Shown here piece after piece: positions 45,606 through 53,825 of a stretch of DNA of 64,000 nt (position 1 is the stretch's first letter; each line of letters starts with the position of its first letter). The DNA lies in contig NZ_BLAV01000001.1 in NCBI RefSeq assembly GCF_009617875.1, positions 1,798,001 through 1,862,000 of the forward strand. Direction: 5' to 3'. Source of the DNA: Prolixibacter sp. NT017. Its GTDB lineage: Bacteria > Bacteroidota > Bacteroidia > Bacteroidales > Prolixibacteraceae. Below the pieces are notes generated by a model. That model was not told the DNA's origin and did not search any database. It worked only from the letters and a program-made list of their open reading frames with translations. The translations under genes and the position numbers were made by a program.

Positions 45606-45659
45606 AAATTGGAATTACCCTTTTCGACTTCTTTTCCCCCCGACGGCTGTTGCATTCCC

Positions 45660-45667
45660 TATATTTG
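45660..45667 (+). promoter_or_regulatory. Bacteroidota -7 promoter box for the tryptophanase transcript
   Basis: TATATTTG is a full TAnnTTTG match. It lies 23 bases before a 25-codon reading frame and 182 bases before tnaA, which implies a long leader RNA. Confidence 0.5.
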
Positions 45668-45689
45668 TAACATAAGTAAGGGAGTTAAC

Positions 45690-45767
45690 ATGAAAATGTC
45701 CATTCACATATTGTGGCTGATGTTTCAGCTCTACAGGAATCTGAAGAACAGGGATTCCTTTTGTTAA
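45690..45767 (+). CDS. candidate Trp-containing leader peptide upstream of tryptophanase
   Basis: A 25-codon frame begins at ATG 45690, preceded by GGAG at 45681-45684, and ends with TAA. It encodes a hydrophobic then basic peptide with one Trp at residue 9 (SIHILWLMFQLYRNLK in part). Its position, size and single Trp recall TnaC, whose nascent chain stalls the ribosome when free tryptophan is high. The sequence is not otherwise TnaC-like (no obvious D16 or P24 equivalents). It lies 81 bases before tnaA on the same transcript. A random short frame remains possible. Confidence 0.45.
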   Translation: MKMSIHILWLMFQLYRNLKNRDSFC

Positions 45768-45797
45768 TCCATCGCATTCTAATACTTCTAGATGATT

Positions 45798-45817
45798 GAT
45801 TCGGCGAAAGCCGGATT
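45798..45817 (+). promoter_or_regulatory. hairpin between the leader frame and tnaA
   Basis: GATTCGGC and GCCGGATT pair over 8 bp (two G-U pairs) around a GAAA tetraloop, followed by TTA. It lies 30 bases after the leader stop and 31 before tnaA. It could be an attenuator or a structure that hides the start region; its T-run is short for a terminator. Confidence 0.4.
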
Positions 45818-45848
45818 TTACCTGAACACCCTAAAGTCTCAAATTAAG

Positions 45849-47249
45849 ATGGATTTACCTTTTACAGAAAGCTATAAAATTAAGATGGTGGAACCTATCC
45901 GGAAAAGTACCCGGAAGGAGCGTGAAGCGTGGATAAAAAAAGCCCAATACAATCTATTTAATCTTCGTAGCGAGCAGGTATTTATTGACTTGCTGACCGA
46001 CAGCGGTACGGGCGCTATGAGCGATCAGCAGTGGGGAGCTATTATGACCGGTGACGAGAGTTATGCCGGCTCTTCTTCCTATTTTCATCTGAAAGAAACC
46101 ATTAAAGATATTACCGGATTCGATTATTTCCTTCCCAGCCACCAGGGACGGGCAGCCGAAAATGTGCTGTTTTCATCATTGATTAAAAAAGGAGATTTGA
46201 TTCCGGGTAATGCACATTTCGATACCACCAAAGGTCACATCGAGTTTCGTCATGCCGATGCAGTCGATTGTACCATCAAAGAAGCGTACGATACCACCAA
46301 AGAACATCCGTTCAAAGGGAATGTCGACCTGGCTAAACTGGAGCATGTGCTGATTTCGAAACCGAAAGAGCGCATTCCCATGATTATTGTGACAGTTACC
46401 TGTAACACAGCCGGTGGACAGCCTGTTTCCATGCAGAACCTGAAGGATGTGTACCAAATGGCGAAGAAATATGGCACGACCGTTATTTTCGACGCAGCCC
46501 GTTTTGCGGAGAATGCCTATTTCATCAAAATGCGCGAACCTGGCTACCGTAATCAGTCTGTCAGGGAAATTGTCCGCGAAATGTTCTCCTACGCCGATGG
46601 AATGACCATGAGTTCGAAGAAGGATGGTTTGGTAAACATTGGCGGTTTTATGGCCTTCCGGGAAAAAGAGATGGTAGACAAATGCTCGATGCACACCATC
46701 ATGTTCGAGGGCTTCGTCACTTATGGTGGCATGAGCGGCCGCGACATGAATGCATTGGCGGTAGGCCTTCAGGAAGTGGTTGATTTCGATTACCTCGATA
46801 CTCGTATCCAGCAGGTAAAATATTTGGGTGACAAACTCATTGAGTATGGCGTTCCGGTTCAGCGCCCCATCGGCGGGCACGCTGTTTTTGTGGATGCCAA
46901 ACGTTTCCTGCCACATGTTCCGAAAGAAGAGTACATCGCTCAGACGTTGGCAGTAGAACTGTATCTCGAAGGTGGAGTACGTGGCGTGGAGATTGGAACA
47001 TTGCTGGCCGATCGTGATCCGCATACGCGGGAAAACCGGTATCCGGCACTGGAATTGGTTCGGTTGGCTATTCCCCGGAGAGTTTATACCAACAATCATA
47101 TGCATTATGTAGCTGCGGTACTAAAGAACGTATACGATCGCAGAGACCAGATAAAACATGGATTTAGTATTACCCATGAAGCCCCCATTCTTCGGCATTT
47201 TACCGTCGAGTTGGAGCGGGTACACAAGGAGGCTTCTGTAAGGAAGTAA
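45849..47249 (+). CDS. tnaA: tryptophanase
   Basis: 466 residues from the ATG at 45849; the frame extends to 45792 but those residues run through the hairpin and are not conserved-looking. PLP enzyme of the beta-eliminating lyase family: TDSGTGAMSDQQWGAIMTGDESYAG, PSHQGRAAENVL, FDAARFAENAYF and the Schiff-base Lys in MSSKKDGLVNIGG (about residue 258). Tyrosine phenol-lyase has Arg in its VRSMERG segment; here GVRGVEIGTLLADRDP has Ile at that position, as in TnaA, so tryptophanase is favoured. It splits tryptophan to indole, pyruvate and ammonia. Confidence 0.92.
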   Translation: MDLPFTESYKIKMVEPIRKSTRKEREAWIKKAQYNLFNLRSEQVFIDLLTDSGTGAMSDQQWGAIMTGDESYAGSSSYFHLKETIKDITGFDYFLPSHQGRAAENVLFSSLIKKGDLIPGNAHFDTTKGHIEFRHADAVDCTIKEAYDTTKEHPFKGNVDLAKLEHVLISKPKERIPMIIVTVTCNTAGGQPVSMQNLKDVYQMAKKYGTTVIFDAARFAENAYFIKMREPGYRNQSVREIVREMFSYADGMTMSSKKDGLVNIGGFMAFREKEMVDKCSMHTIMFEGFVTYGGMSGRDMNALAVGLQEVVDFDYLDTRIQQVKYLGDKLIEYGVPVQRPIGGHAVFVDAKRFLPHVPKEEYIAQTLAVELYLEGGVRGVEIGTLLADRDPHTRENRYPALELVRLAIPRRVYTNNHMHYVAAVLKNVYDRRDQIKHGFSITHEAPILRHFTVELERVHKEASVRK

Positions 47250-47270
47250 TGAGTTAAATGGATCTTGTTG

Positions 47271-47308
47271 AAGCCGGAAAATCGTCATAGAGGTTTTCCG
47301 GCTTTTTT
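47271..47308 (+). terminator. Rho-independent terminator after tnaA
   Basis: AAGCCGGAAAA and TTTTCCGGCTT form an 11-bp stem around a 12-base loop, followed by a T-run. Confidence 0.92.
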
Positions 47309-47352
47309 GTACCCAATGGATTTCGTAGCTTGCGCAAACTAAATTACCGAAC

Positions 47353-47976
47353 ATGATGATTATCCCAACGATTCCATATCTTCCGGCACTTTCTACGAAA
47401 AATGCTGGTGAACTACTTCCGAAAGTCGGACTGGTACTTCAGCTTCAGCAAATCAATTGGCAAGAATTTCCGCACAAACCGGAAGTTGATGTATACCTGG
47501 GACATTCCGGTCATTCGTTATTCCTGCATTATGTAGTTCGTAAGGATTACGTGAGAGCTGTCAACAGAAACGACCAGGAGCCGGTTTACGAAGATTCGTG
47601 CGTGGAGTTTTTTCTTCAGGAGAATGAAAATTACCGCAATTTCGAATTTAACGCGCTGGGCGTTTGTTTGTCTGCGGTTGGAGCAGAGCGTAAGAGCAGG
47701 CGGCGTTTGCAGACGGAAGAGTTGGCATTGATTAGACGCAACGCCAGTTTACATCCGGATGCATTGCCGCCTGAAGATGTTCTATCGGACTGGAACCTAA
47801 CGGTTGAGATTCCTTTTTCGATGATTGGACTGGAAAGAGGAAAAAGCTTTCGCGGCAATTTTTATAAATGCGGCGACGAAACGCTCATTCCTCATTTTGT
47901 TAGTTGGGCTCCTATAAAAGAACTCAAGCCGGATTTTCACCGGCCTGAGTTCTTTGCTGAATTATCGATTGCTTAG
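47353..47976 (+). CDS. CBM9-like carbohydrate-binding domain protein
   Basis: 207 residues without signal peptide. The core DVYLGHSGHSLFLHYVVRKDYVRA followed by PVYEDSCVEFFLQ is the family-9-like carbohydrate-binding fold often annotated as endoxylanase-related in Bacteroidota; SDWNLTVEIPFSMIGL is the matching late strand. No hydrolase domain is attached, so the ligand is unknown. The 3' end contains a strong hairpin that also acts on the opposite strand. Confidence 0.72.
   Translation: MMIIPTIPYLPALSTKNAGELLPKVGLVLQLQQINWQEFPHKPEVDVYLGHSGHSLFLHYVVRKDYVRAVNRNDQEPVYEDSCVEFFLQENENYRNFEFNALGVCLSAVGAERKSRRRLQTEELALIRRNASLHPDALPPEDVLSDWNLTVEIPFSMIGLERGKSFRGNFYKCGDETLIPHFVSWAPIKELKPDFHRPEFFAELSIA
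47914..47952 (-). terminator. terminator for the minus-strand lipoprotein gene, inside the opposing coding end
   Basis: GAACTCAAGCCGG and CCGGCCTGAGTTC form a 13-bp stem (one G-U) around a 7-base loop. On the minus strand the stem is followed by CTTTTATA. It lies 66 bases after the lipoprotein stop and inside the last codons of the CBM9-like gene. Confidence 0.6.
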
Positions 47977-48018
47977 TACTGTTTATTTCTTCTTCTGTCG
48001 GTACTCTGTGCACTGCCA

Positions 48019-49290
48019 TTAGAAACTGCAGCCACATCCGTCATCAACGAATTTCAAGATGTGCACGCCGTCAAGCCCCTTGGCGACGACTATCCACTTC
48101 GAACCATCGGATGCTACGTCGTTGACCGATCCCGGAGGGGCACTGGATTGCGTATCCCAAACCCATACCGGGTATACCATCAACGAAGGATTTTCGGTAT
48201 TGTAACGGGCCAGGTACAAGCCATCGGCGCCATTACCGTAGTAAACGAATTTGTCGTCGAAAGCAAAGCTATTCGTGTTTCCTGCGTGTAACATCGAAGG
48301 CGGGGTAGACTGAATCTCATCAGTAGTGAGATTAACGACCACTGCTCCCTGGCTTCCCAATGTGGCAATCACCACATTATTAGTAATGAAACGCGCCTTG
48401 GTCTTTCCGCTGTACATATTTTCGATTGCAACATTCTGATGCGTTACCGGCTCACTCGACAGTGTAATGTTCTTCTCAAAAGTACCGTCGGTTCCGGTCA
48501 AAATAAGACTGGCTTTGTCGCCTTCGTTACCACCGACCAACAAGGCAAGGTGATTTCCATCGGGGCTCATCGCTATCGAACTGGCTGAAGTAGCCCCGTA
48601 ATAGTTAAGGCCACTGAAACCTTCGGTTCCTTCCGAAACCCAAAACAGACCACCATTGGTATTTCCGGCAGACAACATGGCTTCCGAATCTGATAAAACC
48701 AAACCATTAGCCGAAGCAACCGTTTGTCCTTCCAGCAATTTCGAAAGAATGAAAGCGCGGGTAAATTCTGATGTAGTTAAGTTATAGGTATAAAGTGCTG
48801 CGCCGGTTTTCGGATCGGAACAGGCCATATACACGATGTTATCCTTCAGCATGATGTCGTTCACGTCGACTGGCAGATTGGATACAACCGTTTCTACCTG
48901 CTCGGTTTTTTCTTTAAATTTGATAATCTGAAACGCACCGCCAAATTCGGTTCCCTGAACGTTATAGCCTATAACTGCTATGTCATCTTTAACGTAAAGG
49001 CAAGAGGCACTCAACGGCAAATCGGCCTCAGGTGCGCTGACATTCGCCTTGTAAACCAGGGTGAGTCCCTGTACCGTATTAACATTAGCAGATTTCGTTT
49101 GGCCGTCGAATGGACGGAAATGGATAACTTCATTGACTTGTGTCAGATATCCTGATGCATCTGATTGAGGGATAGTTTGTTTTACAGGCTCATCCACGGG
49201 AACACCATGGTCGCTTGTACATTTACTGAAGAGCAATACAATACTCATCACAGTAAATACCTTTAGGAGGGAGAGTAAAGTTTTCATCAT
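48019..49290 (-). CDS. lipoprotein with beta-propeller-like repeats
   Basis: 423 residues. A lipoprotein signal ends at LLFSKC, with the lipidated Cys near residue 24. The mature part is a series of beta-blades, several with the pattern SIAMSPDGNHLALLVGG or NSFAFDDKFVYYGNG. The C-terminus is Cys-rich (DDGCGCSF). It is likely anchored in the outer membrane; no enzymatic residues or known partner are recognised. Its only neighbour in the transcription unit is itself. Confidence 0.75.
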   Translation of the reverse strand: MMKTLLSLLKVFTVMSIVLLFSKCTSDHGVPVDEPVKQTIPQSDASGYLTQVNEVIHFRPFDGQTKSANVNTVQGLTLVYKANVSAPEADLPLSASCLYVKDDIAVIGYNVQGTEFGGAFQIIKFKEKTEQVETVVSNLPVDVNDIMLKDNIVYMACSDPKTGAALYTYNLTTSEFTRAFILSKLLEGQTVASANGLVLSDSEAMLSAGNTNGGLFWVSEGTEGFSGLNYYGATSASSIAMSPDGNHLALLVGGNEGDKASLILTGTDGTFEKNITLSSEPVTHQNVAIENMYSGKTKARFITNNVVIATLGSQGAVVVNLTTDEIQSTPPSMLHAGNTNSFAFDDKFVYYGNGADGLYLARYNTENPSLMVYPVWVWDTQSSAPPGSVNDVASDGSKWIVVAKGLDGVHILKFVDDGCGCSF

Positions 49291-49447
49291 GGAATATTTG
49301 TTTAGGTTAAAGATTGATATCGATAAAGGGCAAAATTTTGAGAAAAGTTACGGCAATTTATCAAAAAATAAAACCCCCTGTTCAGATTCTTGATGGTCTG
49401 GTTTTTGTTAGGAAAGATGAAGGATATTTGCAATCTTGAGGCTGGGA

Positions 49448-49455
49448 TATTTTTG
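49448..49455 (+). promoter_or_regulatory. Bacteroidota -7 promoter box for the 227-residue outer-membrane protein
   Basis: TATTTTTG is a full TAnnTTTG match 25 bases before the ATG, with TTTG 17 bases upstream (49427-49430). Confidence 0.55.
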
Positions 49456-49480
49456 ACCCTGCGGTGCGTATTATAAGCTA

Positions 49481-50164
49481 ATGATTATGAGGATGAAATA
49501 TAGCATATTGACGCTGCTGTTTATGGCCATTTTTGTGCAGACGACCCTGGCGGGAGAGCCTGATTCATTGTCGGTAAAGAAACCGGAAATATCAGTGCCT
49601 CTGTCGCTTCAATTGCAGCAATCGCCAACAGATTCTGTCATGCCGCATGACTTTGGTGTTGAAGTAGGGACGTCGGTATTTACCAATTTTAAGCATGGAT
49701 ACGGCTTCAATCAATATGTGGCTCCGCGATTTAGTTTTTCGCCTCATAAGCGCTGGCGCATCGATATGTTGGGAACCATGGGAGTGACCCGTTTTGAGGA
49801 TATGCCCCTTTATTCTTACTATCTGAATGAATTTCCGGTAATGAGTGGTCGATATTACTATGCGTCTTTACTGGGGCAGGCAACCTACGCTGTTAACGAA
49901 AAATTATTCTTGGGTGGAACCGGATTCGTTTCAAACACTTTCCAGTCTGAAAATGAGTTGAATCCGGCCGTGAAGAATCTGACAAATTATGGCAGCTCTT
50001 TGTTTGTCGGTTATAAGTTTTCCGACAAGTTTAGCATGCAGGCCGAATTCAGTATCAGTAAGTTTGGAAACCCTTATGACGGTGGGGTTTACAACACCCC
50101 GGGCGGATATCCGAAAACCGATAATTACAGGACTTCGCCGGTTAGTTCCGACCCGATGAAATGA
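49481..50164 (+). CDS. probable outer-membrane protein of unknown function
   Basis: 227 residues with a signal peptide ending FVQTTLAGEPD. After a Pro/Ser/Gln-rich linker the sequence alternates aromatic and polar residues in barrel-like strands (FGVEVGTSVFTNFKHGYGFNQYVAPRFSFSP, SLFVGYKFSDKFSMQAEFSISKFG). In-frame ATG codons at 49487 and 49493 are alternative starts. No family recognised; it is 70 bases upstream of the relA-like gene on the same strand. Confidence 0.65.
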   Translation: MIMRMKYSILTLLFMAIFVQTTLAGEPDSLSVKKPEISVPLSLQLQQSPTDSVMPHDFGVEVGTSVFTNFKHGYGFNQYVAPRFSFSPHKRWRIDMLGTMGVTRFEDMPLYSYYLNEFPVMSGRYYYASLLGQATYAVNEKLFLGGTGFVSNTFQSENELNPAVKNLTNYGSSLFVGYKFSDKFSMQAEFSISKFGNPYDGGVYNTPGGYPKTDNYRTSPVSSDPMK

Positions 50165-50234
50165 AAACAGGATTTCCTTTCTCCTCCCATATTTGCTAAT
50201 TTTATGCAGTGACGGATTTGTAAATTGACAGCAA

Positions 50235-52439
50235 GTGACGGAAAGCTTTAACGAACTTATTTCAGAAGAGTATAACAAACTGATTACTGCCTGCTCCCGC
50301 AGTTTCAGCGATAAGGAACTGGTACAGGTACACGGTGCTTTTGAACTCGCGCGGGAGAAGATTGGCGACAAAACCTGGTCGAATGGCGACCCGGTTATCT
50401 TGCATTCCATCGCGGTAGCGCGCCTGGCTGCCAACGAAATTGGACTGGCGTCGGATTCGGTGATTTCAGCGTTGCTGCACAACGTGTACACCGAAGAGGA
50501 AGAAACCAAAGCCCGGCAGGAAATCGAAAAGCTATTTGGCAGAGTCGTGGCCGAAATACTCGACGGCCTGATTAAAATAAATGGCATCAAGACCGATAAC
50601 CTGGCCCTGCAAAGTGAAAACTTCAGGCGGTTGATGCTGGCCCTTTCGGGCGATGTGCGGGTTATCCTGATTAAAATTGCGGACAAGCTGCAGGATATGC
50701 GTACACTCGACCGGTATCCGCATTCGGTGCACAAGAAGCATGCGCATGAAACCATGCATCTGTATGCCCCGCTCGCTCACCGTTTGGGACTGTATAAGGT
50801 CAATTCCGAGTTGCAGGATATTTCGCTGAAGTATTTACATCCCAAAGATTATCAGCACATCGTCGATAAGTTGAAGGAAACGGATGAACAACGAAAGAAT
50901 TTTGTTTCTGCGTTTGTCAAACCGGTCGAAGTAAAGCTGAAAAAACGTGGTTTCGATTTTGAGATGAAAGCCCGCACCAAATCGATTTTCTCCATCTGGA
51001 ACAAGATGAATAAGAAGGGAGTCGATTTCGATGAGGTATTCGATCTGTTTGCCATTCGTATTATTTTAAACTCGAAACCGGAAGATGAGAAGTCGGATTG
51101 CTGGCAGGCCTTCTCGGTAGTTACCGAAGAGTACCAGTCAAACCCGGAACGCCTGCGCGACTGGATCACGATTCCCAAGTCCAATGGCTACGAGTCACTT
51201 CATACGACGGTGCTGGGACCGGGAAAACGTTGGGTGGAAGTACAAATCCGTACGCGCCGGATGGACGACGTAGCTGAGAACGGTTTGGCGGCTCACTGGC
51301 GTTACAAAGGAGGGAAAGGCTCTTCGGATTTGGACGACTGGCTGAAGAATATCCGCGAAATACTGGAGAATCCCGAATTGAACCCGGTTGATTTCATCGA
51401 GGAGTTCAAGGTGAATATATACGAAGACGAAATTTTCGTTTTCACACCGAAAGGTGATCTGAAAAAGCTGCCGGCAGGTTCTACGTTGCTCGATTTTGCC
51501 TATGAAATACATTCGGCTGTAGGCGATCACTGCACCGGTGGAAAAGTGAACGACCGGATGGTAACGCTGAAGCATAAGCTAAAAAACGGCGACCATATCT
51601 CGGTAGAAACCTCCAACAATCAGAAGCCGAAGCTCGACTGGCTCGAATTTGTGGTGACTTCGAAAGCCAAGTCGCGCATCAAGGCCAGTTTGAACGAGGA
51701 GCAGAAAAAGGAAGCCGATAATGGTAAAGAGATGCTGCTGCGTAAGCTGAAAAACTGGAAGATAGATTACAACGACATAGTCATCCGCGACTTGTTAAAA
51801 CACTACAAGCTGAAGCTAGCCGCCGATCTGTACTACAATATTTCGGTGGGGAAAATTGAGCCGCTGGAGATTAAGGATATTCTGACCGGCAAAAAAGAGG
51901 AAGAGACAACCAAAGACAAGTTATCGGAAATTCTGCCTGCTTCGGACATGAAAGACCTGACTTTCGACACCGGCGGCGATTTCCTGGTGATTGATAATGA
52001 CATCCGGAACATCAATTACAAGTTGGCGCAATGTTGTAATCCGATTTTCGGCGACAACATATTTGGTTTTGTGACCATTCGCGAGGGAATTAAAATCCAC
52101 CGGATGAATTGCCCCAATGCGCCGCAGATGTTCGAACGCTATCCCTATCGTGTCATTCGGGCCCGGTGGAAGGATACCGGGAAACGGAACTCATTCCAGA
52201 CGACCATCCACATCTCCGGGACAGATGAAATGGGACTCGTCAGCGATATTTCCCACATCATCTCCAAAGACGTCGGCGTGCAGATGCGCTCAATATCGGT
52301 GAATTCCGAAAACGGCAATTTCGAAGGAACTTTGCGGGTGTATGTAAACGACCTGGAGCACCTCGATTTTCTAATCCAAAAATTACGCAATGTGCATGGT
52401 GTTCTGTCTGTTGGGCGCGCCGACAACCTCAAATCCTGA
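50235..52439 (+). CDS. relA: RelA/SpoT-family (p)ppGpp synthetase with degenerate hydrolase motif
   Basis: 734 residues, GTG start. Order: HD-type domain (about 20-180), synthetase (about 240-350), TGS (about 395-455), helical region, zinc-finger-like LAQCCNPIFGDNIFGF and a C-terminal ACT domain (about 655-730). The hydrolase catalytic HD is HN at residues 82-83 (SALLHNVYTEEE), and the following ED pair is shifted, so hydrolysis is probably lost. Synthetase features are intact: ITIPKSNGYESLHTTVLGP and EVQIRTRRMDDVAENGLAAHW. It therefore looks like a RelA-type synthetase; a separate hydrolase-proficient enzyme should exist elsewhere. Confidence 0.92.
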   Translation: MTESFNELISEEYNKLITACSRSFSDKELVQVHGAFELAREKIGDKTWSNGDPVILHSIAVARLAANEIGLASDSVISALLHNVYTEEEETKARQEIEKLFGRVVAEILDGLIKINGIKTDNLALQSENFRRLMLALSGDVRVILIKIADKLQDMRTLDRYPHSVHKKHAHETMHLYAPLAHRLGLYKVNSELQDISLKYLHPKDYQHIVDKLKETDEQRKNFVSAFVKPVEVKLKKRGFDFEMKARTKSIFSIWNKMNKKGVDFDEVFDLFAIRIILNSKPEDEKSDCWQAFSVVTEEYQSNPERLRDWITIPKSNGYESLHTTVLGPGKRWVEVQIRTRRMDDVAENGLAAHWRYKGGKGSSDLDDWLKNIREILENPELNPVDFIEEFKVNIYEDEIFVFTPKGDLKKLPAGSTLLDFAYEIHSAVGDHCTGGKVNDRMVTLKHKLKNGDHISVETSNNQKPKLDWLEFVVTSKAKSRIKASLNEEQKKEADNGKEMLLRKLKNWKIDYNDIVIRDLLKHYKLKLAADLYYNISVGKIEPLEIKDILTGKKEEETTKDKLSEILPASDMKDLTFDTGGDFLVIDNDIRNINYKLAQCCNPIFGDNIFGFVTIREGIKIHRMNCPNAPQMFERYPYRVIRARWKDTGKRNSFQTTIHISGTDEMGLVSDISHIISKDVGVQMRSISVNSENGNFEGTLRVYVNDLEHLDFLIQKLRNVHGVLSVGRADNLKS

Positions 52440-52522
52440 ATAGTAAATCTATATTAAACAAAATATGGCACAGTTTTCGTAACACATTGTGCCAGGAAAA
52501 CGGGTAATTGAAATTCCAACCT

Positions 52523-52798
52523 ATGAATGAGAAATTGACAAAAGCGAAAGAAGCATACGAGCGGGGCGAACTGGAAGAGGTTTTCTCGTTACTGAATAAC
52601 GATGAGATCAATGAATTGGATTCGACGGTCAACATGCTTCTGGGAATGAGCTATTACAAAATGCAGGAGTGGGGAAAGGCCCTCAATTGCTTCAATGCGG
52701 TTGTATCGGTTGAACCGGAAAATAAAAATGCCAAAGGATACATCGATATGATTCAGAATATATTGAAGTTTTACCACAAAGACCGGTACAACCCCTGA
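52523..52798 (+). CDS. small TPR-like protein
   Basis: 91 residues from the ATG at 52523 (an in-frame TTG at 52508 would add five). One complete TPR-like unit is visible: STVNMLLGMSYYKMQEWGKALNCFNAVVSVEPENKNAKGYI, preceded by a half unit. No signal peptide. It is 83 bases after relA on the same strand, with no clear link in function. Confidence 0.75.
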   Translation: MNEKLTKAKEAYERGELEEVFSLLNNDEINELDSTVNMLLGMSYYKMQEWGKALNCFNAVVSVEPENKNAKGYIDMIQNILKFYHKDRYNP

Positions 52799-52953
52799 TT
52801 TCTGTTTTATGGTTATTGCCCGTCTGTTTTTAGAGGGAGATTCCGATAATTACATAAGATTTATGAGTAGATACTATTATATTCAGTGGCCAAGTGTATG
52901 AAGCGGGGACGAAAAATATACATGTAACTACTTTCATATTTTTTTAAAATCAT

Positions 52954-52961
52954 TATTTTTG
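52954..52961 (+). promoter_or_regulatory. Bacteroidota -7 promoter box for the secreted TPR gene
   Basis: TATTTTTG is a full TAnnTTTG match with TTTC 18 bases upstream. The leader to the ATG at 53022 is about 60 bases. Confidence 0.5.
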
Positions 52962-53021
52962 AGCTTACTAATAGCATTCTATAGAACATAATTGATAGAT
53001 AATTTAAAAATAGGAGCAACA

Positions 53022-53684
53022 ATGAAGAAACTGATCGCTGTTTTAATTTTTAGTGTAGGATTTTTGGCAACCTCTTTTGCACAGGACCAAAAGGCGGATG
53101 CAATCGCATCGAAAAATGCGGGAAATGAAGCTTTGCGTTCGAAGGACTATGCAAAAGCGCTTACCAATTTCGAGAAAGCTATTGCCAACTGGGGCGACCA
53201 GGATCCGGATTATGTGATGATTTACAACACGGGGTATTCTGCTTACAAAATCAAGAAGTGGAACAAAGCCATCAAGTATTTCACCATGGCGGCTGACGCA
53301 AGTTACAAAGCTGAGTACGCGTATTTGTACATTGCCAACTCTTACCGGCACTTGAATAACATGGCCAAGTTTGAGTCAACGCTTGAAACGGGCCTCCAGA
53401 AGTACCCGAATAGTAAGAAAATCAAATCCTTTTTGGGCGTTTATTACCTGAAAGAAGGAAATGCGCACTACAAAAAAGGTGCTGCTATTCTGCAGGCTGC
53501 TGCCAACGATGTAAAAGCCGGCAAGTACAAAACAACCGACGACAAGTACAAAGCACAGGTTGCGAAAGCAAAGGTTGATTTCAAAGCCGCTATGCCTTAT
53601 GTTGATAAAGCTGTGAAACTCGATCCGAGTGATCCGCAGGCAAAACAACTGAAGGAGCTGATTCAGAAAAATCTGGATATGTAA
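53022..53684 (+). CDS. secreted TPR-repeat protein
   Basis: 220 residues from the ATG at 53022, preceded by GGAG at 53012-53016 and starting a signal peptide MKKLIAVLIFSVGFLATSFAQ. TPR units follow (ALRSKDYAKALTNFEKAIANWG, YSAYKIKKWNKAIKYFTMAAD, AYLYIANSYRHLNNMAKFESTLETG), then a Lys-rich helical C-terminus. It probably scaffolds a periplasmic complex. A strong terminator follows. Confidence 0.85.
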   Translation: MKKLIAVLIFSVGFLATSFAQDQKADAIASKNAGNEALRSKDYAKALTNFEKAIANWGDQDPDYVMIYNTGYSAYKIKKWNKAIKYFTMAADASYKAEYAYLYIANSYRHLNNMAKFESTLETGLQKYPNSKKIKSFLGVYYLKEGNAHYKKGAAILQAAANDVKAGKYKTTDDKYKAQVAKAKVDFKAAMPYVDKAVKLDPSDPQAKQLKELIQKNLDM

Positions 53685-53701
53685 GAAATAATACCGAATT
53701 G

Positions 53702-53734
53702 AAAAAGGCCCGGAATTTTCCGGGCCTTTTTTTG
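53702..53734 (+). terminator. Rho-independent terminator
   Basis: AAAAAGGCCCGG and CCGGGCCTTTTTTT form a stem with a short loop directly after the TPR gene. Confidence 0.93.
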
Positions 53735-53825
53735 TTTAAAGACTTTCCAAACCACTGAAATGCTGACACGTTTTAGAGGGAATTTTGTATTTTCAACCTC
53801 CGAAATTCACAAAAACTGTAAACCA

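Noticed and set aside
45792..45848. Longer tryptophanase start at 45792
   Set aside because: The extra 19 residues run through a hairpin and do not resemble the family N-terminus; the ATG at 45849 gives a normal-length enzyme.
46176..47105. 309-residue minus-strand frame opposite tnaA
   Set aside because: It lies fully inside the well-supported tryptophanase gene and has no recognisable domain.
45849..47249. Tyrosine phenol-lyase
   Set aside because: The residue that is Arg in the VRSMERG segment of tyrosine phenol-lyases is Ile here (GVRGVEIG), as in tryptophanases.
49931..50755. 274-residue minus-strand frame opposite the outer-membrane and relA genes
   Set aside because: It overlaps two supported genes, crosses their boundary and is Ser/Arg/Leu-rich as expected for an antisense shadow.
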